NCBI RefSeq assembly: GCF_902806685.2
Contig: NC_048564.1
Location: 17,360,418 to 17,424,417 of the forward strand
Direction: 5' to 3'
Length of the DNA: 64,000 bases
DNA from: Maniola hyperantus
Taxonomy: Eukaryota; Arthropoda; Insecta; Lepidoptera; Nymphalidae
Of the stretch, positions 35,701 to 47,700 are shown piece by piece (position 1 is the stretch's first letter; the number at the start of each line of letters is the position of its first letter). A program made the position numbers and the translations under genes. The notes below the pieces were generated by a model that saw only the letters and a list, made by a program, of their open reading frames with translations, did no database searches and was not told where the DNA came from.

Positions 35701-38700
35701 AAGTTACGAGTTGCGGGATCGAACCCCGACCTGCCGCATAGGAGGCGGACGTCTTAACCATTAGGAGAAGAAAGTTACGAGTTGCGGGATCGAACCCCGA
35801 CCTGCCGCATAGGAGGCGGACGTCTTAACCATTAGGAGAAGAAAGTTACGAGTTGCGGGATCGAACCCCGACCTGCCGCATAGGAGGCGGACGTCTTAAC
35901 CATTAGGAGAAGAAAGTTACGAGTTGCGGGATCGAACCCCGACCTGCCGCATAGGAGGCGGACGTCTTAACCATTAGGAGAAGAAAGTTACGAGTTGCGG
36001 GATCGAACCCCGACCTGCCGCATAGGAGGCGGACGTCTTAACCATTAGGAGAAAACCCAGTTTTATTCGATTTATATAAAACCGATTTCAATAAAGTTTC
36101 GTATTAACGTTCAACGTTTAATACACTAACACTCTTATTAATAAACATAGACTAGAGCGGTATTAACTTTATTCCAAGTTGTAAGTCTGCAGTAGCTACA
36201 TTTCTTATTAATAAACATAGAGTAAGGAGGAAGTAAAATAATGCGACTCTACTCTCGGTGTAAAATTTACTCCTCGGTGCCACATGGTTTAACGGCTGAC
36301 TAAGCATAATCTACGCACTAAGTATGCATATTTTGACCATCAGCCATAGCGTTTATGTTTGTTGTGTATCATAATAATCAATAAAATGATTTTTGATTAA
36401 TGATATTTGTGTTTTCATATCATAAGTTTGTAACGCAAATTAGAAATGTACTTACCTACAAGATCAATTCAGATTATTTCATTGATAATATAAAGTGAAA
36501 CTGAAGCGTTTTCTGAGTAATTAATTGCTATCAATACTTCCAAATTCCCAAACAAAAATGGCGGTGCAAGTTATCAGCTGTGAAGTCAATGTCAACAAAA
36601 AATACTGTCACAGTTATAGGTCCGCTGGTCTATATCGTCTGTCACTGTCACACACAGCATGCAGTTCGTTCGCTGACTCTCTCTTTTACTTTTTAATAAA
36701 GGGGCTGCCACACGTGCACGCTGTCATTCTAAAGTAAGGCTGGCATTGTTAAATCGGGCTTGCTACATGTTTATTAATAAGATTGTTAAAACGAAGCTAA
36801 TACTACGTTGGTCCGGGAAGTAACTAGTCCAAGTGTAGCTTAGGATAATGCTTGAAGTAAGCATTTTTTATTAATAAGGGTGTAAGGGATTACGGTTTTA
36901 TTTTATGGTAACAGAGCACATAGAATTTTGCATATAAATATTTATAAAAAGCGTGCAATAAATTTGCGCTCGGACAGCTCAGATTTTTCCATACATTTCG
37001 CCTTTGTGATCCCATTTCGCCTTAAGATGCTGCGCAAACCGCAGTCGAGGGGTTTCAAACGTTTAAATTGGTGGTTTCAGAATTCGAAGAAGGCAGACAG
37101 TGGGTCAACAGCGAGCTGGTGTTCACAAAGAACAAAGACGTCAACTTGTTCGAGGTGACGATCCGTGTGCTGGGGGCTCTGTTGACCAACCATCACTTCA
37201 CACAAGACCCCATGTTCCTTGACAAAGCTGTAAGTTTATTTTATTGGAAAACGTCGTACCCAAGCGATGCCAACGGGACCACCTCCCTAGTGCAGTGGTA
37301 AGCACTGTGGTCTTATTAGTGGGAGGTCTCGGGTTCGATTCCTGGAATTTTATCATTTCTAAATTTATGGTCTGGTCTGGTGGGAGGCTTCGGCCGTGGC
37401 TAGTTACCACCCTACCGGCCCGGCCATTGCCACTTCAGCTTCGCAACCCGTTTAGCTATGTCGGTTATTCTAGTTCTCCTACGGATCTCCTCATTTCTGA
37501 TTTGATCACGTAGAGAAACTCCAAGCATAGCTCTTACAGGTGGACGGACGAAATCAGACGAGTCTCAGGGAGCCGCTGGATTCAGGCAGCGCAAGACCGT
37601 GGCGTGTGGAAGTCCCTACAAGAGACCTATGTCCAGCTGTGGACGTCTTTCGGTTGATGATGATGATGATGATGATGAAATTTCTGTCTGGTCCGGTGGG
37701 AGGCTTCGGCTGTGGCTATTTACCACCCTACCGGCAAAACCGTGCCGCCAAGTTTTCAAGTAAGGTGAAAAAACAATACGCGGCTGAAAATAATGTACAT
37801 CGATCTTTAGAAGGAGATAGCGAATTTGTATAGCATTGTCTCTGTCGTTGAGATCGACAAAATGTCATATAGGTATGAGTGACAGAGACAACGCTCTACA
37901 AAGCCGAAATGTCACTCTAAAGGCTGATGTATATTGCTTTCTGCCGCGTACTGTACCGGGTATCGATTTCGATATATTTTGGCGCGGTATGGAACCCTAA
38001 AAACATACAATTAATGTAACATTTTCATCTGTGCTACCTCTCCCAATGATTGTACCCCAGTTTGACTTATCTTTATATAAAAATGCTTACAGAAAGACCT
38101 AGGCGAGCGTCTGATGGCGGCATTTTCATCTCCGTCCGGTATACCCTACTCGGACGTGAACCTGGGTACCCGCACCGCGCACGCCCCCGAGTGGTCCCAC
38201 TACAGCACCACGGCAGAGGTCACCACTGTGCAGCTGGAGTTCCGAGAACTCTCCCGAGCCACCAACAACCCTGTCTTTGAGGTTAGACGCAGAACAAAAT
38301 AAACCTTAGTAGTCTCATCTCGTCGTAACGTTAGCGTTAAATTAAAATCAACCTTAATGTCCTCGTAATAAATCTCAAGTTCATTCATCCATTCCTTGCG
38401 AAATTAAAATCGGTTGCATTGAATTTTTGACTGTAAATTAAGGTTGTTTCGGTTCATTTTCCTCTAACGTTATTGTGTTTCGACGGCAATTATGCCTGAC
38501 TTACTGATATTATTTAGAATTATGCCGTTGCGAATTTTAATGTATTTTATAATGATTGCGAATGATTTTTTAAATACTCTATATTTAAAACTGGCATCTT
38601 AACATAGAGGAACAATTTGATTAGAATTGTTTTGTAGAGGCAGCAAGTTCGATGCTGTAGACACTTACAGGCGTGTCTATAGAGCGTACTGTCAAGAAGC

Positions 38701-41700
38701 CTACAGGGTACTTCCTGTTGACCTATACTTATGAAATTTGGCAGGTAGGCACACGTAAGGGGAAAATGAATTTGTGGTGACATCACAAAAAAATTAAAAT
38801 GTGTTCATAAACAAACATAAATATATTTTCAACATTCAAAGTAAGATTAATATACCAAGTTGGTTATCATATTTAAAAGGGATTTGCTTGTAGATTCTAA
38901 AACAGATTTTATTTATTTTTATGCATAGTTTTTGATTTATCATGCAAAATGTCGATAAAATACGACTGTAATACGGAAACCTCGATGCACGAGCCTGACT
39001 CGTCCTTGGCCGGTTTTTCTATGTACAACCCACCAGCCCACTTATTCGCTAACTCACACTGAGTAAACTCTGAACGATAGCCACCGAGCTCATTTGACAT
39101 TTGTTTTTAATCCATTAAATATTTACTACGAAAAATTATTTTAATATCACTCAGTGAAGCAGCAATGTATAACCGACCAATGTCAAATGTGCTGGGTGGC
39201 CATCATTTAGTATTAGACACTGAGACAAATCACCCCGCTTGCTTGAAGTGTGACTTCTGGGTTTCAGCTCTCCTTGCTAAAGTTTTGGTATTACTAAGTT
39301 ATTAATTAATTATTTATTAATATTTAATTTTGTTTTATGCGGCGGCGCGATTTAGCCATATCTGTGCGGCTGAGCGAGTAGAGTGATTTTTGTAAAATTT
39401 TTGTATACTAATCGATATTGTTAAGAATAAAAGCTAGCGGACGGTCAGGGTTATAAATGTAGCCACTCACCAGACTGAGGAAACGCGCTCCGATGCTGGG
39501 GGCCCCTTGAGATGCGCTGGTAAGGTCCAGGGTAGCTGATCGGGTCCAAGATTGCTGAACTTCGCGTCTATAATTCGGTTTTCTTGCTTGCGTATGTGTC
39601 GCGATTCGCGGAGTTGACAGCATTGTTTTGTGTTTCCGCTTTTGATTAGTCGCAGTATAAAAAGTCCAAGTATAAATGTGAAAATGTGTCTGTCTGTCTG
39701 TCTGCCTGCTAGCTTTTCACGGCCCATCCGTTCAACCGATTTTGACGAAATTTGGAACAGCGATAGCTTGCATCCTAGGGAAGGACATAGACTTAAGGAC
39801 ATACTTTTAATGCCGGAAAATCAAAGAGTTCCCACGGGATTTTTAAAAGCTAAATCCACGCGTACAAAGTCGCGGGCATCAACTAGTAATTAATTATACT
39901 AAATACTAAAAATTTGGAAAAGGAAGCTGTTATGTGCTAGAATTACAAAAATATCAAAAGTACGGAACAGATATTTAATCTGGCCACAATATCTCTAACT
40001 GCAAAATATATACTTTTAATTTTAATATCATAAAACTACTTTATGGTTTTCGGATTTTTCCCTTTACTTGTGCTATAAGACATTGCTTCTTGACAAATTT
40101 CATGTTTCTAGGTTAACGGGAAGTACCCCCTATAGGTTGTGATTCCTTTGCGAGTGTCAATATGTCAATATGTAGTATAGATGGTCGTATCTTTTGATTG
40201 AGTTGATTTAGAAGTTTGACTTTTACACAGCTCCAAGCCATTGTAGACCTGCGTATGTCATATTGTTTTCAACTTGATACTTAAACGCGTTTCGAAAAAA
40301 AAAGCACACACAGACTTCACACATCTCTCTCTTGAGTATGTCCTGTCCGCAAATTTTGATTGCCATGCTCTCACGCTCGATTTGGAGTGATCATGGAGAG
40401 CACTCTTAAGTGTTTTATGTATAATGCAGGACGCAGCGGCGGCGGTGTCGGAGAAAATACACCAGCTGCCAAAAAAGCATGGTCTAGTGCCGATATTCAT
40501 CAACCCGAACACCGGCCACTTCCTGCCGCACGCCACCATCACCCTGGGCGCGCGCGGTGACAGCTACTACGAGTACCTGCTCAAGCAGTGGCTGCAGACC
40601 GGCAAGACTATCAACTAGTAAGTGGAGTACCAGCAGGTCTAGTGCCGATATTCATCAACCCGAACACCGGCCACTTCCTGCCGCACGCCACCATCACCCT
40701 GGGCGCGCGCGGTGACAGCTACTACGAGTACCTGCTCAAGCAGTGGCTGCAGACCGGCAAGACTATCAACTAGTAAGTGGAGTACATTACTACCACTGTT
40801 ACTAAAGGCGTAACGCATGACAGCGGTGCGAGAGGGGTGTGACTTGACGCGAGAGCTCAGTGATTCGTCAACTTGTGATAACCGTCACCCTCCCGCACCG
40901 CGCCACTACCGCAGGAGCCTCCTCAGTAATGAGCTTTCCTATAGCCGATGTACCTGCGCAGAAATCTTCATTTTGAATGGTGTGAAAATGTCTCAGCCAA
41001 TCATAACGCGCGTCCGCCCGCTATTGGTTGTTGCCTTCGCGCCATGTTTAGTACGCGCGGATTATGAGCGAGATAGCACGAGTCTGTTGTTTATGTGTTT
41101 AGAATCTTAACGTCAAGCAAGGAGGTCTGTGTTTCATTGGTGTACATTCGTGATTCGGCTTTAGTGGCGTTAGGTTGCGCTTGTCTGCATAAACGAATTT
41201 CGCCAATGCGACTTATAAAAATGGTAGTAGGTACTCTACCACCTTAAACATTCATTAAACTCAAATTAGCGCGGTGACCCTTACACGCGGTTGAAGTAAA
41301 ACTAAATGTGCGTGAGATTATACTGACTTAATATTAGGACAAATGCTACTTTTTGCCCAACTTCAAAAAAGAAGGTTATATATATCCAACCCATATAAGT
41401 ATTATGAATGTGTGCATGGCCAAAATTTACGCGTTTGACGGTAGAAGTATTACCTAGGTACTTACAAATATTTACTGTTTGTTTTAGTTTATTGGACGAC
41501 TACATGACGGCGATGGAAGGCGTGAGGGAGTACTTGGCGAAGCGCTCGTCGCCCAACAAACGGCTGTTTATCGGCGAACTGGCTTCCGGCTCCGAGGTAA
41601 CGAGCCTTCCTTTAGTTTATTGGACGACTACATGACGGCGATGGAAGGCGTGAGGGAGTACTTGGCGAAGCGCTCGTCGCCCAACAAACGGCTGTTTATC

Positions 41701-44700
41701 GGCGAACTGGCTTCCGGCTCCGAGGTAACGAGCCTTCCTTTAGTTTATTGGACGACTACATGACGGCGATGGAAGGCGTGAGGGAGTACTTGGCGAAGCG
41801 CTCGTCGCCCAACAAACGGCTGTTTATCGGCGAACTGGCTTCCGGCTCCGAGGTAACGAGCCTTCCTTTAGTTTATTGGACGACTACATGACGGCGATGG
41901 AAGGCGTGAGGGAGTACTTGGCGAAGCGCTCGTCGCCCAACAAACGGCTGTTTATCGGCGAACTGGCTTCCGGCTCCGAGGTAACGAGCCTTCCTTTAGT
42001 TTATTGGACGACTACATGACGGCGATGGAAGGCGTGAGGGAGTACTTGGCGAAGCGCTCGTCGCCCAACAAACGGCTGTTTATCGGCGAACTGGCTTCCG
42101 GCTCCGAGGTAACGAGCCTTCCTTTAGTTTATTGGACGACTACATGACGGCGATGGAAGGCGTGAGGGAGTACTTGGCGAAGCCCCTCCCCCTATTTTAA
42201 TATGGGTACCTTCAAGTCAAGAGTGCATAGATGTCTTCATGTATTTATGTATATGTCGGAGAACAGGAGGATGGCTGATAATTATTATTCATCTTTAGCC
42301 GACATCAGAAGGTAGTAATTAATAAGTAGGTACTTTAATCCATGTTCTTTACAAATAGTTCTCAGTAACGTATCGCACATGGAAACCATCAACGTAACAC
42401 AACCAGATCACCCTAACCTAACCCTACCTTTGGTCGCCTCCAACCACCCCTCACAGCGACCCCTCACCTCACTCTAAACTAGCTAACCTAAGCTAAACAC
42501 TACATCGTGTGATTAGGGCGCAATTGCTATTGCAACCTCTCAATCAAGTCACGACCTACTCCGTTATCTAATCATCTCAAGGTAATCAATCACAACTTCA
42601 TGAACGCTCTTAAAAGGATCATTGCATCGACTCTCTTACGATCTAAACCAGATCTTATAATTGACTTCTCATTACTAATTCAGAATATCGCAATAGCTCT
42701 ACCTTCTCCACTCTGTGCACATCTGCATACAGAACACCATAGCATCGTGCGCCACACGCGCCACGACTACTATCCACCCAAATAAGCGATCACAACAGAA
42801 ACCAGGTAGAATGTAAGCTATTCGATCTCATGGGCAACTCATTGTCTAATCCATTTCAACATTACACGAGAGTCATCAATGATTCTTTACCAACCGGGTT
42901 ATACGATTCTAAAGCGGGTACCTACTATCAAAGTTAACTTCAAGTTACTATCACACTAAACTATCACTTCAAACTAATCATTATCTCAACTGCCGGTATA
43001 TCTCCAATTACACTCTAAATCACTAGCGTCTGCAGAAATAACCTTAACGGATGTCCTTATACTAATCTATCCACTGAGCCAAACGTTAACTCACGAATTA
43101 CTCTAATATTCACCAATAATTAGTATTCCATATTCGTCAAACAACTACGCGAACATTATTAATAGTGCTTTGCAGACAAAGTCACCGGATGGCACTAGAT
43201 GTTACGATTTAACACAATGTACATTAGCATCGAACAATTACTGTTCTAACTATATCACAATCACCGAATTAAATATCACGATTAAGAAACTACCTACCTA
43301 TCTCAAATAATAAAAATTAGCTAAGCTATAATCTGATAATTAATTTAACGCGAGAGAGAATTTTGAACAATCAACAAATGCGTGCGTGTCAAAGTCCAAC
43401 TCTGACAACTAAAATAAAGATGGCTATCGTCCGTAGAGTAAAGCTCATACGTTTCTTTTCACGGAGTCTACAGACAGTAAGAACTCTTTCAATATCGACC
43501 CTCCAATATATATAAATTTTCATTTTCAGGCATTCAATCCAAAGATGGATCATTTAACGTGTTTTTTGCCCGGGACACTGGCGCTCGGCCACGCCAACGG
43601 TCTCCCGGACTGGCACATGACCCTGGCCGAGCAGCTGCTTTACACTTGCTACCTCACATACGCTGCGCATCCGACCTTCCTCGCGCCCGAGATCACGCAT
43701 TTTAATATGGTGAGACTACCCTCTTGTTTATTTATTTACTATAAGCTGATGCCCGCGACTTCGTCCGCGTAGAATTTAAGGTTTTTTAAAAATCCCGTGG
43801 AAATTCTTTGATTTTCCGGGATAAAAAGTAGACTATGTCACTCTCCAGATCTTTATCTATACTATACCCATGCCAAAAATCACGTCAATCTGTTGCTCTG
43901 TTGCGACGTGATTGAAGGACAAACCAACATACCAATAAACCAACAAACAAACACACTTTCGCATTTATAATAAGGGTCATTAAACTGCAGTGATATGTTG
44001 AACTGGTTACAATCCGAAAACTTAAAATTAGCTAAGTAAATAATAATATATGACGTATAGTACGCGACAGGTCGAGATGGCAATCGGGGAGAGAACGGAC
44101 ACCCACAGAGCGGTGCGGGTGTGCCGGGCGTCCCCCCGCCTCATACCCCGATTGCCGTACGCGGCCACCACCGGGCAAATGGGAGTGATTTGTATAGTAA
44201 AGACATATCAACTTTGATTGCCTACGTTTTATGGTAGCCTAGTACTTTTATGTCGTTGATTGTATCGGAAACTTGCCTTGCATTATTAAAACTATGAGAG
44301 TGAGGGAATAGAGAGTGCTGGCCCAGTGATTGTTTCGAAGTCTATGTCAACAGTGCTGCCTAGAGCATACACACGGACCAGCAGAGGTGAACTATGAGAG
44401 TGAGGGAATATAGAGTGCTCGCCCAGTGACTGTCTCGAAGTCTTTGTCAGCAATGCCGGCTAGAGCAGGCAGTGACCAGCGCAACTCTACCACTGGTTCG
44501 GAAAGTAGTACTATGGAGAAGAGCTGGCAAGAAACTCAACAGTTGCTCTTTAAAAATAAATGTATAAAAAGGGGATCAAGATGGCGGGTTATGAGCCATT
44601 GGTTTCAACTCCTCGTAGGTAATGAAGTTTACACCCACTGTGAAAGTGTAGTGTAAACTCGCAGAATGATTTAAATTGATTTGACATGCCAACTTAGACC

Positions 44701-47700
44701 AGCTTGGCGAAACTGGTTTACCTCGAGGCGAACGGATCCCCACAGGTATACCGCGTTTGGGGTGTATATATATCACAACTTGCTAAAAACTCTCATAGCG
44801 CGAGTAAGAACTGGAACAAATCTATACAATAATGTGCTGATGACGCGGCCGTCGGCTGCCCTGGGCGCCAAGAACGAGCTCCACGCGCCGCGCGCCACTA
44901 TCCCACCGTCGCGCGCAGTGGTGTGCACTGTGAGCTTTTAAGTCAGAGGTCCCGGGTTCGATTCCCAGAAGTGGCATTTTTTTTATTTTATTTTTTATTT
45001 TGATATATTTTTTTTAAAATTTAATTTTTAACAAATAAAATAAAACTTGGAAATTAATTTGGGAATTGAAAATTTCTAAATTGCTCTGGTCTGGTCTAGA
45101 GGCAAACGATTTAGCTTTCCAGTATGATGTACGTGTAGAAAGTAGCTTCCTTCTCAGACTGCATCATCACTTACCATCAGGTAAGATTGCAGACAAGGGC
45201 TAACTGTAATCTACACTATAATATTATAAAGAGGAAAACTTTGTTTGTTTGTTTGTACTGAATAGGCTCAAAAACTACTGGACCGATTTTAAAAATTCTT
45301 TCACCATTCGAAAGCTACATTATCCACGAGTAACATAGGCTATATTTTATTTTGGAAAAAAATAGGGTTCCGTAAGATATTTGGGTTTTTCGGACACAAG
45401 GTGTAAAAAATCAACCAGAAAAGTTACTTATTTTGCGTACGCTGCCTAAACTATAAAAGATAGAACCATAAAATGTTCTAATTAATTGTAGATCTTATAA
45501 ATATCTACAAAAAAGTCCGCGACACACTATACCCATCTATGTCGAGTGAGGCACAGCAACCATTTTTTTATTTAAAAATCTTGAATTTTTTTTGGACTAC
45601 ATTTAAACGCGTTTATTTTACTCATGCTATTAATCCTTATCAAAATAAATGATTTCATCACTAAGAACAGTTTATGGAGATAATATTTGGTCTTTGAATG
45701 ATTAAAATTGGACGTTTGGTTTTGAAGTTATGGCGAAATTAAAATATTACGATTTCTGCTGCACGGCCCGTTGTATTATATAAAGAGGTAATGTCGTTAA
45801 GTTTGTTTGTAGGGGGTAATCTTTAGAACTACTGAACCGATTTTAAAAATTCTTTCACCAGTAGAAAGCTACATTATTCCTGAGTGACATAGGTTATACG
45901 GGATCTTTAAAAACCTAAATCTACGCGGGCGAAGCCGCGGGGATCAGCTAGTGGAATATAAAATAAAAATTATTCATTCGTTGTGAACACTGTATGCATA
46001 CAGCCAATTCTGGAATACAATACTTTACATCATCATCATCATCGTTATGAATTATGATTACCCCATCACCGGCCCTCGGTCTCCTCTCCGAATGAGAAAG
46101 GTATAGGCCATAGACCGCCACGCTGGCCCAATGGCTAATATTACATATCTATATATGTATATACTAGCTTATGCTCGCGACTTCGTCCGCGTGGGCTACA
46201 CAAACTTCAAACCCCTATTTCACCCGCTTAGGGGTTGAATTTTCAAAAACCCTTTCTTAGCGGATGCCTACGTCATAATAAAGGTTCATAATAAATAATA
46301 TATAAAAGGTTATTTTATTTGTTTATTTATAATAGCTATAGACTGACTGACTGATCTATCAACGCACAGCTCAAATTACTGGGTTGGCATTCAAAATTAT
46401 CACTACCCCTATTATATTACTACCACTATTATAATTGCGAAAGTGTGTTTGTTTGTTGGTTTATTGGTTTGTCCTTCAATCACGTCGCAACGGAGGAACG
46501 GATCAGCGTGATTTTTTTATATGGGTAAAGTCAAAGACTTGGAGAGTGACATAGATTTTTCATCCCGAAAAATCAAAGAGTTTCCACGGGATTTTTAAAA
46601 ACCTAAATCCACGCGAACGAAGTCGCAGGATCAGCTAGTAATGTATACTTAAGAAACGTCACTTCTTAACCCATATAATAAATGAGAAAGTGTGAGATCT
46701 GTCTGTTAACTTTGCACGGCCTATCCATTTAACCGATTTTGATGGAACGGTCAGGATGGATAGCTTTCATCCCGGGGAGGGACATAGGATACTTTTTATC
46801 CCGGTAAACAAAGGTATCCGTCTAGGCCGTAAAAAGTTAGCTGACAGACATACAGACCTTCCGATTCTGAGCGCAACTAAATTTCAAGGTATTTGCATCT
46901 TTGTCTTACCAATGTAATAAGAAAAGGACAGACGAGCCGTATTTTAATTAGAACTGTCAAACGTAGTGACTTTAGGTGCCAGTCGTAGAGTGCACTTTAG
47001 TCTTTTTTGAAACTAATTTCTCGTCCTTTTTTAGCAAAAGAAAAAAAGAAAAAAAAGATGTAAATACTCTAAATTTAGTTTCGACGCCAGACTCTCGTAT
47101 TTATAATATTAGGGCGTTTGTGCACTCATCCGTATCCGGTTCGTATCCGTGATTGTTGGAAGTGGCCGTGGAAGTGAAGTCATGCTAAGTGAAATGACGG
47201 ATGGATATGGATTGTGTTTGTGTGGCTGGTGTTGCAGGCCAGCCCGACGACATGTACACGAAGACGGCGGACGCGCACAGCCTGCTGCGGCCGGAGTTCG
47301 TCGAGAGCCTCTGGTACATGTACCAGCTCACTGGCAACTCCACGTACCAGGACTGGGGCTGGCAGATATACCAGGTATTCATATAGCCTATTCAGATTAG
47401 AGGCCCTAACAGCCCGTCTGTCTGTCTGTCTGTTTATCAGCGGGCTGTACCGTAATAGGTAGAGTGTTGAAATTTTCACTGTATGTATTTCTATTGCCGC
47501 TATAACAACAAATAATTATAAAAACCAAGATCGTGAATTTCTAAATGTCCGCCATTAAAAATTACAGTGTGTCTTGTACTTATGGTACGGAACCCTTGGT
47601 GTACGAGTCCGACTCGCATTTGACCGGTTTCTTTTACCTGCAATATTTTGGGTAGTTTAAAATATCAATTAAAGTGTCCTTTATGGGTACATCGAATTGT

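Noticed and set aside
34852..36053. CRISPR-like appearance of the 71-bp array
   Set aside because: There are no variable spacers; whole units are identical and derive from a SINE head in a eukaryotic genome.
42405..42430. Telomere-like cctaacctaacc
   Set aside because: Only two or three irregular units; not an insect (CCTAA)n array.
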